Shown here: positions 1 through 12,120 of the stretch, one piece after another
How positions within the stretch are numbered: the stretch's first letter is position 1
How the letters are laid out: the number at the start of each line of letters is the position of its first letter
Source: Coriaria nepalensis
Taxonomy: Eukaryota; Streptophyta; Magnoliopsida; Cucurbitales; Coriariaceae
Direction: 5' to 3'
Assembly (NCBI GenBank): GCA_027186245.1
Contig: CP114485.1
Location: 6,262,001 to 6,326,000, forward strand
DNA length: 64,000 nucleotides
Made by a program: the position numbers and the translations under genes
Notes under the pieces: model-generated
Databases searched by the model: none
What the model saw: the letters and a program-made list of their open reading frames with translations, nothing else
Told to the model about the DNA's origin: nothing

Positions 1-1750
1 CACCTCACAATCATGTCAGTGAGTTCCCCCCAGCCAAGGAATCATATGAATGAGATTCGAGTAAATTACATATTCGCACTTTGAACATGAATTTGAAGCA
101 CAACATGCTAATTATCTTTGGGGGACATGTGTGCATTTTTTTCACCTCAAAATCATACCAATGAGTCCCCTCCAGCCAAGGAATCATATGAATGGGATTC
201 GAACAAATTCCATCTTCGCACTTTGGACATGAGTTTCAAGCACAACATGCTAATGATCTCTGAAGGATATGTGTACATTTGTTTCACCTTACAATCATGT
301 CAATGAGGTCCCTCCAGCCAATGAATCATATGAATGGGATTCGAACAAATTCCATCTTCGCACTTCGATCAGGAATTTCAAGCACAACATACTAATGATC
401 ATTGAGTGATATGTGTGCATTTGTTTCACCTCAAAATCATGCCAATGAGTCACCCTCAGCAGAGGAATCATATGAATGGGATTCGAATAAAATCCATCTT
501 CGCACTTTGAACATAAATTTCTTGCATAACATGCTAATGATCTTTAAGGGATATGTGTGCATTTGTTTCACCTCAAAATCATGTCAATGAGTTCCCTCCA
601 TCCAATGAATCATATGGATGGGATTCGAACAAATTCCATCTTCGCACTTTGGACATGAATTTCAAGCACAACATGCTAATGATCTTTGACGGATATGTGT
701 ACATTTGTTTCACCTTACAATCATGTCAATGAGGTCCCTCCAGCCACAGAATCATATGAATGGGATTCGAACAAATTCTATCTTCGCACTTCGATCATGA
801 ATTTCAAGCACAACATGCTAATGATCTTTAAGGGATATGTGTGCATTTGTTTCACCTCACAATCATGTCAGTGAGTTCCCCCCAGCCAAGGAATCATATG
901 AATGAGATTCGAGTAAATTACATATTCACACTTTGAACATGAATTTGAAGCACAACATGCTAATTATCTTTGGGGGACATGTGTGCATTTTTTTCACCTC
1001 AAAATCATACCAATGAGTCCCCTCCAGCCAAGGAATCATATGAATGGGATTCGAACAAATTCCATCTTCGCACTTTGGACATGAGTTTCAAGCACAACAT
1101 GCTAATGATCTCTGAAGGATATGTGTACATTTGTTTCACCTTACAATCATGTCAATGAGGTCCCTCCAGCCAATGAATCATATGAATGGGATTCAAACAA
1201 ATTCCATCTTCGCAATTCGATCATGAATTTCAAGCACAACATGCTAATGATCTTTCAGTGATATAGGTGCATTTGTTTCACCCCAAAATCATGCCAATGA
1301 GTCACCCCCAGCAGAGGAATCTTATGAATGGGATTCGAACAAAATCCATCTTCGCACTTCGAACATAAATTTCGTGCACAGCATGCTAATGATCTTTAAG
1401 GGATATGTGTGCATTTGTTTCACCTCAAAATCATGTCAATGAGTTCCCTCCATCCAATGAATCATATGAATGGGATTCGAATAAAATCCATCTTCGCACT
1501 TTGAACATAAATTTCTTGCACAACATGCTAATGATCTTTAAGGGATATGTGTGCATTTGTTTCACCTCAAAATCATGTCAATGAGTTCCCTCCATCCAAT
1601 GAATCATATGGATGGGATTCGAAAAAATTCCATCTTCGCACTTTGGACATGAATTTCAAGCACAACATGCTAATGATCTTTGAGGGATATGTGTACATTT
1701 GTTTCACCTTACAATCATGTCAATGAGGTCCCTCCAGCCAATGAATCATA
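1..1750 (+). repeat. 6/7-monomer higher-order block at the left edge
   Basis: Positions 1 to about 570 recur at +852 bp (6 units), including unusual variants such as GATTCGAGTAAATTACATAT and CTTTGGGGGACATG. From about 571 the match continues at +994 bp (7 units), so the second copy gained one unit. The gained unit, near 1,470-1,560, resembles the one near 480-540, as expected from unequal exchange. Copies differ at scattered bases and are not recent. The left edge is cut by the window. Confidence 0.75.
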
Positions 1751-3289
1751 TGAATGGGATTCGAACAAATTCCATCTTCGCAATTCGATCATGAATTTCA
1801 AGCACAACATGCTAATGATCTTTCAGTGATATGGGTGCATTTGTTTAACCCCAAAATCATGCCAATGAGTCCCCCAGTGGAGGAATCATATGAATGGGAT
1901 TCGAACAAAATCTATCTTCGCACTTCGAACATAAATTTCATGCACAACATGCTAATGATCTTTCATGGATATGTGTGCATTTGTTTCACCTCAAAATCAT
2001 GGCAATGGGTCCCCTCCAGCAAAGGAATCATATGAATGGGATTCGAACAAATTCCATCTTCGCACTTTGAACATGAGTTTCAAACACAACATGCTAATGA
2101 TTTTTGAGGGATATGTGTGCATTTGTTTCACCTCACAATCATGTCAATGAGGTCCCTCCAGCCAATGAATCATATGAATGGGATTCGAACAAATTCCATC
2201 TTCGCACTTCGATCATGAATTTCAAGCACAACATGCTAATGATCTTTGAGTGATATGTGTGCATTTGTTTCACCTCAAAATCATGCCAATGAGTCACACC
2301 GAGCAGAGGAATCATATGAATGGGATTCGAATAAAATCCATCTTCGCAGTTCGAACAAAAATGTCATGCACAACATGCTAATGATCTTTAAGGGATATGT
2401 GTGCATTTGTTTCACCACAAAATCATGTCAATGAGTTCTCTCCAGCCAATGAATAATATGAATGGGATTCGAACAAATTACATCTTCACCCTTTGAACAT
2501 GAATTTCAAGCACAACATGTTAATGATCCTTGAGTAATATGTGTGCATTTGTTTCACCTCACAATCATGTCAATGAGTTCCCTCCAGCCACTGACTCATA
2601 TGTATGGGATTCGAACAAATTCCATCTTCGCACTTCGTTCATGAATTTCAAGCAAAACATGCTAATGATCTTTAAGGGATATGTGTGCATTTGTTTCACC
2701 TCACAATCATATCAATGAGTCACCCCTGGCAGAGGAATCATATGAGTGGGATTCGAACAAAATCCATCTTCGCACTTTGAACATAAATTTCTTGCACAAC
2801 ATGCTAATGATCTTTAAGGGATATGTGTGCATTTGTTTCACCTTACAATCATGTCAATGAGTTCCCTCCAGCCACTGACTCATATGAATGGGATTTGAAC
2901 AAATTCCATCTTCGCACTTCGATCATGAATTTCAATCACCACATGCTAATGATCTTTAAGGGATATGTGTGCATTTGTTTCACCTCACAATCATGTCAAT
3001 GAGTCACCCCCAGCAAGGGAATCATATGAAGGGGACTCGAACAAAATCCATCATCGCACTTCGAACATAAATTTCTTGCACAACATGTTAATGATCTTTA
3101 AGGGATATGTGTGCATTTGTTTCACCTCAAAATCATGTCAATGAGTTCCCTCCATCCAATGAATCATATGGATGGGATTCGAACAAAATACATCTTCGCC
3201 CTTCGAACATGAATTTCAAGCACAACATTTTTATGATCTTTGAGAGATATGTGTGCATTTGTTTCACCTAACAATCATGTCAATGAGGT
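1751..3289 (+). repeat. Diverged monomers with 5-unit periodicity
   Basis: Units here mix types ending CAATGAGTTCCCTCC and CAATGAGTCACCCCC. One unit near 1,865-1,880 has a 2-bp loss around GAGTCCCCCAG, which recurs near 4,420 at +2,554 bp (18 units minus 2), so 1,800-2,120 and 4,354-4,680 share ancestry. From about 2,840 the sequence recurs at +710 bp (5 units) starting near 3,550, marked by CCACTGACTCATATGAATGG and by CATCATCGCACTTCG. Nothing non-satellite is present. Confidence 0.7.
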
Positions 3290-6010
3290 CCCTCCAGCCA
3301 ATCAATCATATGAATGGGATTCGAACAAATTCAATATTCGCACTTCGATCATGTATTTCAAGCACAACATGCTCATGATCTTTGAGCGATATTTGTGCAT
3401 TTGTTTCACCTCAAAATCATGGCTGTGAGTTCCCTCCAGCCAAGGAATCATATGAATGGGATTCGAACAAAATCCTTCTTCGCACCTCGAACATGAATTT
3501 CAAGCAGAACATGCTAATGATCTTTGAGGGATACGTATGCATTTGTTTCACCTGACAATCATGTCAATGAGTTCCCTCCAGCCACTGACTCATATGAATG
3601 GGATTTGAACAAATTCCATCTTCGCACTTCGATCATGAATTTCCATCACCACATGCTAATGATCTTTAAGGGATATGTGTGCATTTGTTTCACCTCACAA
3701 TCATGTCAATGAGTCACCCCCGGCAAGGGAATCATATGAAGGGGACTCGAACAAAATCCATCATCGCACTTCGAACATAAATTTCTTGCACAACATGTTA
3801 ATGATCTTTAAGGGATATGTGTGCATTTGTTTTACCTCAAAATCATGTTAATGAGTTCCCTCCATCCAATGAATCATATGGATGGGATTCGAACAAATTA
3901 CATCTTCGCCCTTCGAACATGAATTTTAAGCACAACATGTTAATGATCTTTGAGAGATATGTGTGCATTTGTTTCACCGAACACTCATGTCAATGAGATC
4001 CCTCCAGCCAATCAATCATATGAATGGGATTCGAACAAATCCATATTCACACTTCGTTCATGAATTTCAAGCACAACATGCTAATGATCTTTAAGGGATA
4101 TGTGTGCATTTGTTTCACCTCACAATCATGTCAGTGAGTTCCCCTCCTGCCAAGGAATCATATGAATGAGATTCGAACAAATTACATCTTCGCCCTTTGA
4201 TCATGAATTTGAAGCACAACATGGTAATGGTCTTTGAGTGATATTTGTGCATTTGTTTCACCTCAAAATTATGCCGATGAGTCACCCTCAGCCAAGGAAT
4301 CATATGAATGGGATTCGAACAAAATCCATCTTCGCTCTTCGAACATAAATTTCATGCACAACATGGTAATGATCTTTCAGTGATATGGGTGCATTTGTTT
4401 AACCCCAAAATCATGCCAATGAGTCCCCCAGCGGAGGAATCATATGAATGGGATTCGAACAAAATCCATCTTCGCACTTCGAACATAAATTTCATGCACA
4501 ACATGCTATAATGATCTTTAATGGATATGTGTGCATTTGTTTCACCTCAAAATCATGGCAATGAGTCCCCTCCAGCAAAGGAATCATATGAATGGGATTC
4601 GAACAAATTCCATCTTCGCACTTTGAACATGAATTTCAAACACAACATGCTAATGATTTTTGAGGGATATGTGTGCATTTGTTTCACCTCACATTCATGT
4701 CAATGAGGTCCCTCCAGCCAATGAATCATATGAATGGGATTCGAACAAATTCCATCTTCGCACTTCGATCATGAATTTCGAGCACAACATGCTAGTGATC
4801 TTTGAGCGATATTTGTGCATTTGTTTCACCTCAAAATCATGGCTGTGAGTTCCCTCCAGCAAAGGAATCATATGAATGGGATTCGAAAAAAATCCTTCGT
4901 CGCACCTCGAACATGAATTTCAAGCAGAACATGATAATGATCTTTGAGGGATACGTATGCATTTGTTTCACCTCACAATCATGTCAATGAGTTCCCTCCA
5001 GCCACTGACTCATATGAATGGGATTTGAACAAATTCCATCTTCGCACTTCGATCATGAATTTGAATCACCACATGCTAATGATCTTTAAGGGATATGTGT
5101 GCATTTGTTTCACCTCACAATCATGTCAATGAGTCAACCCCGACAAGGAATCATATGAAGGGGACTCGAACAAAGTCCATCATCGCACTTCGGACATAAA
5201 TTTCTTGCACAACATGTTAATGATCTTTAAGGGATATGTGTGCATTTGTTTCACCTCAAAATCATGTTAATGAGTTCCATCCATCCAATGAATCATATGG
5301 ATTGGATTCGAACAAATTACATCTGCGCCCTTCGAACATGAATTTTAAGCACAACATGTTAATGATCTTTGAGAGATATGTGTGCATTTGTTTCACCGAA
5401 CAATCATGTCAATGAGGTCCCTCCCGCCAATCAATCATATGAATGGGATTCGAACAAATTCCATATTCGCACTTCGATCATGAATTTCAAGCACAACATG
5501 CTAATGATCTTTAAGGGATATGTGTGCATTTGTTTCACCTCACAATCATGTCAGTGAGTTCCCTCAAGCCAAGGAATCATATGAATGAGATTCAAACAAA
5601 TTACATCTTCGCCCTTTGATCATGAATTTGAAGAACAACATGGTAATGATCTTTGAGTGATATTTGTGCATTTGTTTCACCTCAAAATTATGCCGATGAG
5701 TCACCCTCAGCCAAAGAATCATATGAATGGGATTCGAACAAAATCCATCTTCGCTCTTGGAACATAAATTTCATGCACAACATGGTAATGATCTTTAAGC
5801 GATATGCGTGCATTTGTTTCACCTCAAAATCATGCCAATGAGTCCCCTCCGGCCAAGGAATCATATGAAGGGGACTCGAACAAATTCCATCTTCGCACTT
5901 TGAACATGAATTTCAAACACAACATGCTAATGATTTTTGAGGGATATGTGTGCATTTGTTTCACCTCACAATCATGTCAATGAGGTCCCTCCAGCCAATG
6001 AATCATATGA
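3290..6010 (+). repeat. 10-monomer higher-order repeat, two copies
   Basis: About 3,290-4,709 is copied at 4,710-6,010 with an offset of 1,419-1,420 bp. Shared rare variants include CAAAATCATGGCTGTGAG (3,411 and 4,831) and the CATGGTAATG unit (about 4,220 and 5,640). The second copy has lost one unit, since after about 5,815 the matching offset drops to about 1,277 bp. Copy 1 carries a 2-bp insertion making CATGCTATAATG near 4,505. Copy 2 has a 1-bp loss near 5,134. Divergence is moderate. Confidence 0.75.
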
Positions 6011-7890
6011 ATGGGATTCGAACAAATTCCATCTCCGGACTTCCGAAATGAATTTCATACCCAACATGCTAGTGATCTTTGATGGATATCTCTGCATTTC
6101 TTTCAGCTCACAATCAGGTCAATGAGTTGCCACCAGCAAATTAATCATATGAATGGTATTCGAACAAATTCCATCTTCGCACTTCGAACATGAATTCCAA
6201 GCACAACATGCTAATTATCTGTGAGAGATATGTGTGCATTCGTTTCACCTCAAAATCATGCCAATGAGTCACCTCCAACCAAGGAATCATATGAATGGGA
6301 TTCGAACAAATTCCATCTTCGCACTTCGAACATGAATTTCAAGCACAACATGCTAATGATCTTTGAGGGAAATGTGTGCATTTGTTTCACCTCAGAATCA
6401 TGCCAATGAGTCACCTCCAGCCAATGAATCATTTCAATGGGATTCGAACATATTCCATCTTCGCACTTCGAATATGACTTTCATGCACAACATGCTAATA
6501 ATCTTTGAGAGATATATGTGCATTTGTTTCACCTCAAAATCATGCAAATAAGTCACCTCCTGCCAAGGAATTATTTGAATGGGATTCAAACAAATTCCAA
6601 CTTCGCACTACGAACATGAATTTCAAGCACCACATTCTAATGATCTTTGAGGAATATGTGTGCATTTGTTTCACCTCAAAATCATGCCAATGAGTCACCT
6701 CTTGCCAAGGAATCATTTGAATAGGATTAGGAAAAAATTCCATCTTCGCACTTCGAACATGAATTTCAAGCACAATATTCTAATGATCTTCGAGGAATTT
6801 GTGTGCATTTGTTTCACCTCAGAATCATGCCAATGAGTCACTTTTTTCCAAGGAATCATTTGAATGGGATTAGAAAAAATTCCATCTTCGCACTTCGAAC
6901 ATGAATTTCAAGCACAACATTCTAATGATCTTTGAGGAATTTGTGTGCATTTGTTTCACCTCAGAATCATGCCAATGAGTCACGTCCAGCCAAAGAGTCA
7001 TATGAATAGGATTCGAACAAATTCCATCTCTACACTTCGAACATGAATTTCAAGCACCACATTCTAAAGATCTTTGAGGAATATGTGTGCATTTCTTTCA
7101 CCTCAGAATCATGCTAATGAGTCTCCTCCAGCGAAGGAATCACATGAATGGGATTCGAACAAATTCCATCTTCGCACTTCAAACACGACTTTCATGCACA
7201 ATATGCTAATGATCTTTGAGGGATGTGTGTGCATTTGTTTCACCTCACAATCAAGTCAATGAGTTCCCACCATCCAATGAATCAGATGAATGGGATTCGA
7301 ACAAATTCCATCTTCGCACTTCCGACATGAATTTCATGCACAACATGCTAATGATCTTTGAGCGATATGTGTGCATTTCTTTCACCTCACAATCAGGTCA
7401 ATGAGTTCCCACCAGCCAATGAATCATATGAATGGGACTCGAACAAATTCCCTCTTCGCACTTCCAACATCAATTTCATGCACAACATGTTAGTGATCTT
7501 TGAGGGATATGTGTGCATTTCTTTCACCTCACAAACAGGTCAATGAGTTCCCACCAGCAAATCAATCATATGAATGGGATTCGAAAAAATTCCATCTTCG
7601 CACTTCGAACATGAATTTCAAGCACAACATGCTAATTATCTTTGAGAAATATGTGTGCATTCGTTTCACCTCAAAATCATGCAAATGAGTTGCCACCAGA
7701 CAATGAATCATATGAATGGTATTCGAACGTACTCCATCTTCGCACTTCCCACATCAATTTATGCACAACATGTTAATGATCTTTGAGGGATATGTGTGCT
7801 ATTCTTTCACCTCACAATCGGGTCAATGAGTTCCCACCAGAAAATGAATCATATGAATGAGATTCGAACAAATTCCATCTTCGCACTTCG
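6011..7890 (+). repeat. Monomeric stretch without clear higher order
   Basis: About 13 units with no convincing multi-unit period. Two adjacent units at about 6,696-6,979 are close sisters: both read GGATTAG followed by a run of A, and GAGGAATTTGTGTGC. This suggests one local single-unit duplication, and the first of them has 1 extra base in the A run. Units from about 7,216 share CACAATCAGGTCAATGAG and TTTCTTTCACC, variants that reappear near 13.4-15.0, 17.7-20.0 and 22.4-22.7 kb. Confidence 0.7.
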
Positions 7891-8650
7891 AACATGAATT
7901 TTAAGCACAACATGCTAATGATCTTTGAGAGATATGTGTGCATTCGTTTCACCTCAAAATCATGCCAATGAGTTACCTCCAGCCAAGGAATCATTTGAAT
8001 GGGATTCGAACATATTCCATCTTCGCACGTCGAACACGAATATAATGCACAACATGCTAATAATCTTTGAGGGATATGTCTGCATTTGTTTAACCTCACA
8101 ATCATGTCAATGAGTTCTCACCAGCCAATGAATCATTTGAATGGGATTCGAAAAAATTTCATCTACACACTTCGAACATGAATTTCGAGCACAACAGTCT
8201 AATGATATTTGAGGAATATGGGTGCATTTGTTTCACCTCAACATCATGCCAATGAGTCACCTCCAAGCAAGGAATAATTTGAATGGGATTCAAACAAATT
8301 CCATTTTCGCACTTCGAACATGAATTTCATGCACAACATGCTCATGATCTTAGAGAGATACGTGTGCATTCGTTTCACCTCAAAATCATGCCAATGAGTC
8401 ACCTCCAGCCAAGGAATCATTTGAATGGGATTCGAACATATTCTATCTTCGCACTTCGAACATGAATATAATGCACAACATGCAAATAATCTTTGAGGGA
8501 TATGTGTGCATCTGTTTCTCTTCAAAATCATTTGAATGGGATTCGAACAAATTTCATCATCGCACTTCGAACATGAATTTCAAGCACAATATTCTAATGA
8601 TCTTTGAGGGATATGTGTGCATTTGTTTCACCTCACAATTATGTCAATGA
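7891..8650 (+). repeat. Segmental duplication, copy 1 (partner 3,525 bp downstream)
   Basis: About 5 units match 11,441-12,120 at a constant +3,525 bp. The shared marks are GAACACGAATATAATGCAC, the variant TGATATTTGAGGAATATGGG, and an identical 31-bp deletion whose junction is at 8,526-8,531. The duplication therefore arose after that deletion. The match fades after about 8,600, where this copy reads GATCTTTGAGGG and the partner reads GATCATTGAGGA. Confidence 0.85.
8526..8531 (+). other. Junction of a 31-bp deletion within a monomer
   Basis: A normal unit has AATCAT at 114-119 and again 31 bp later, at unit positions 3-8 of the next copy. Here the two copies are fused into one AATCAT and the 31 bp between them (CAATGAGTC through CCAAGG) is missing. 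A deletion between 6-bp direct repeats fits replication slippage or microhomology-mediated repair. Confidence 0.85.
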
Positions 8651-9671
8651 GTTCCTGCCAGCTAATGAATCATATGAATTGGCTTCGAACAAATTCCATC
8701 TTCGCAATTCGATCATGAATTTCAAGCACAACAAGCTAATGATCTTTGAGCGATATGTGTGCATTTGTTTCACCTGACAATCATGTCAGTGAGTTCCGTT
8801 CAGCCAAGGAATCATATGAATGGGATTCGAACAAATTCCATCTTCGCACTACGATCACGAATTTCAAGCACAACATGCAAAAGATCTTTTGAGGGATATG
8901 TGTGCATTTGTTTCACCTCACAATCATGTCAATGAGTTCCCGCCAGCTAATGAATCATATGAATTGGCTTCGAACAAATTCCATCTTCGCAATTCGCTCA
9001 TGAATTTCAAGCACAACATGCTAATGATCTTTAAGCGATATGTGTACATTTGTTTCACCTCACAATCATGTCAGTGAGTTCCCTCCAGCCAAGGAATCAT
9101 ATGAATGGCATTCGAAAAAAATCCCTCTTCGCCCTTCGGACATGAATTTCAAGCACAACATGTTATTGATCTTTGAGGGATATGTGTCCATTTGTTTCAC
9201 CTCAAAATCATGCCAATGTGTCACCTCCAGCCGAGGAATCATATGAATGGGATTTGAACAAAATCCATCTTCGCACCTCGAACGCGAATTTCATGCACAA
9301 CACGCTAATGAGCTTTGAGGGATACGTGTGCAATTATTTCACCTCACAATCATGTCAATGACTTCCCGCCAGCTAATGAATCATATGAATAATATTTGAA
9401 CAAATTCCATCTTTGCACTCTTCAATCATGATCTTTGAAGCACAACATGCTAATGATCTTTGAGCGATATGTGTGCATTTGTTTCACATCACAATCATGT
9501 CAATGAGTTCCCTCCAGCCAAGGAATAATATGAATTGGATTCGAACAAATTCCATCTTCGCACTTCGATCTTGAATTTCAAGCACAACATGCTAATGATC
9601 TTTGAGGGATATGTGTGCTTTTGTTTCACCTCACAATCATGTCAATGACTTCCCGCCAGCTAATGAAACAT
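8651..9671 (+). repeat. Monomers with a local 2-unit duplication
   Basis: Units carrying GCCAGCTAATGAATCATATG followed by GAATTGGCTTCG occur near 8,660 and again 285 bp later near 8,945, so a pair of units was duplicated. The second pair has an extra T in GATCTTTTGAGG near 8,886. Near 9,418-9,445 one unit has a net 3-bp gain (CACTCTTCAATCATGATC). The rest are ordinary monomers. Confidence 0.7.
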
Positions 9672-11060
9672 TTGAATGGGATTCGAACATATTCCATCTT
9701 CGCACTTCGAACATGAATTTCATGCACAACATGCAAATAATCTTTGAGTGATATGTGTGCATTTGTTTCACCTCAAAATCATGCAAATAAGTCACCTCCT
9801 GTGAAGGAATCATTTGAATGGGATTCAAACAAATTCCATCTTCGCACTTCGAACATGAATTTCAAGCACAACATTCTAATGATCTTTGAGGAATATGTGT
9901 GCATTTGTTTCACCTCAAAATCATGCCAATGAGTCACCACCTGCCAAGGAATCAATTGAATGGGATTCGAACAAATTCCATCTTCGCACTTCGAACATGA
10001 ATTTCAAGCACAACATTCTAAAAATCTTTGAGGAATATGTGTGCATTTGTTTCACCTCAAAATCATGCCAATGAGTCACCTCCAGCCCAGGAGTCATATG
10101 CATATGATTCGAACAAATTGCATCTCCGCACTTCGAACATGAATTTCAAGCACAACATTCTAAAGATCTTTGAGGAATATATGTGTGCATTTGTTTCACC
10201 TCAAAATCATGCCAATGAGTCACCTCCAGCCAAGAAATCATATGAATGGGATTCGAACATATTCCATCTTCGCACTTTGAACATGAATTTCATGCACAAC
10301 ATGCTAATAATCTTTGAGTGATATGTGTGCAATTGTTTCACCTCAAAATCATGCAAATAAGTCACCTCCTGCGAAAGAATCATTTGAATGGGATTTAAAC
10401 AAATTCCATCTTCGCACTTCGAACATGAATTTCAAGCACAACATTCTAATGATCTTTGAGGAATATGTGTGCATTTGTTTCACCTCAAAATCATGCCAAT
10501 GAGTCACCACCTGCCAAGGAATCAATTGAATGGGATTCGAACAAATTCCATCTTCGCACTTCGAACATGAATTTCAAGCACAACATTCTAAAAATCTTTG
10601 AGGAATATGTGTGCATTTGTTTCACCTCAAAATCATGCCAATGAGTCACCTCCAGCCCAGGAGTCATATGCATATGATTCGAACAAATTCCATCTCCGCA
10701 CTTCGAACATGAATTTCAAGCACAACATTCTAAAGATCTTTGAGGAATATATGTGTGCATTTGTTTCACCTCAAAATCATGCCAATGAGTCACCTCCAGC
10801 TAAGAAATCATATGAATGGGATTCGAACATATTCCATCTTCGCACTTTGAACATGAATTTCATGCACAACATGCTAATAATCTTTGAGTGATATGTGTGC
10901 AATTGTTTCACCTCAAAATCATGCAAATAAGTCACCTCCTGCGAAAGAATCATTTGAATGGGATTTAAACAAATTCCATCTTCGCACTTCGAACATGAAT
11001 TTCAAGCACAACATTCTAATGATCTTTGAGGAATATGTGTGCATTTGTTTCACCTCAAAA
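9672..11060 (+). repeat. 4-monomer higher-order repeat, 570 bp, about 2.4 copies
   Basis: The period is 570 bp (4 x 142 + 2). Each full copy has one unit with an extra TA making GAATATATGTGTGC (near 10,176 and 10,746), which explains the +2. Marks include CACAACATGCTAATAATC, CATGCAAATAAGTCACC and CAGGAGTCATATGCATATG. The second and partial third copies are nearly identical, and the first differs at a few bases. The array breaks near 11,070, where GACTCACCACCAGCC replaces the expected GAGTCACCACCTGCC. Confidence 0.85.
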
Positions 11061-11440
11061 TCATGCCAATGACTCACCACCAGCCAAAAAATCATATGAA
11101 TGGGACTCGACAAATTCCATCTTCCCACTTCGAACATGAATTTCGAGCACAACATTCTAATGATCTTTGAGAGCTATGTGTGCATTCGTTTCACCTCAAA
11201 ATCATGCCAGTGAGTTACCTCCAACCAAGGAATCATATGAATGGGATTCGGACGAACTCCATCTTCGCACTTCGAACATGAATTTCAAGGACAACATGCT
11301 AATGATCTTTGAGGGGTATGTGTGCATTTGTTTCACCTCAAAATAATGCTAATGAGTCACCTCCAGCCAAGAAATCATATGATGTTATTCGAACAAATTC
11401 CATTTTCGCACTTTGAACATGAATTTCATGCACAACATGC
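11061..11440 (+). repeat. Monomers between two amplified blocks
   Basis: Three units, two of which are 1 bp short: GGGACTCGACAAATTCC near 11,104 and CATATGATGTTATTCG near 11,385. The second is the earliest member I see of a 1-bp-deleted lineage that recurs to about 23 kb. The stretch also resembles about 15,100-15,430. Confidence 0.65.
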
Positions 11441-12120
11441 TAATGATCTTTGAGAGTTACGTGTGCATTCGTTTCACCTCAAAATCATGCCAATGAGTCA
11501 CCTCCAGCCAAGGAATCATTTGAATGGGATTCGAACATATTCCATCTTCGCACGTCGAACACGAATATAATGCACAATATGCTAATAATCTTTGAGGGAT
11601 ATGTGTGCATTTGTTTCACCTCACAATCATGTCAATGAGTTCTCACCAGCCAATGAATCATTTGAATGGGATTCGAAAAAATTTCATCTACACACTTCGA
11701 ACATGAATTTCAAGCACAACATTCTAATGATATTTGAGGAATATGGGTGCATTTGTTTCACCTCAACATCATGCCAATGAGTCCCCTCCAGGCAAGGAAT
11801 AATTTGAATGGGATTCAAACAAATTCCATTTTCGCACTTCGAACATGATTTTCCTGCACAACATGCTCATGATCATAGAGAGATATGTGTGCATTCGTTT
11901 CACCTCAAAATCATGCCAATGAGTCACCTCCAGCCAAGGAATCATTTGAATGGGATTCGAACATATTCCATCTTCGCACTTCGAACATGAATATAATGCA
12001 CAACATGCAAATAATCTTTGAGGGATATGTGCGCATCTGTTTCACTTCAAAATCATTTGAATGGGATTCGAACAAATTTCATCATCGCACTTCGAACATG
12101 AATTTCAAGCACAATATTCT
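11441..12120 (+). repeat. Segmental duplication, copy 2
   Basis: This is the partner of 7,891-8,650 at 3,525 bp distance. The 31-bp deletion junction is at 12,051-12,056. It differs from copy 1 at scattered bases, for example GATCATAGAGAG against GATCTTAGAGAG. The deletion, followed by a 1-bp loss near 12,168, keeps one frame open for 143 codons (11,885-12,316). That is chance, because the same unit is interrupted elsewhere. Confidence 0.85.

Noticed and set aside
118..306. Recurring ~62-codon open frames on the + strand, here and at every 142 or 284 bp to the end of the window.
   Set aside because: They follow the repeat register exactly, mostly begin at TTG or GTG, and end at the TGA of CAATGA in the next unit because 142 is 1 modulo 3. 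Variation includes stops and frameshifts without bias towards silent changes. No known domain is seen.
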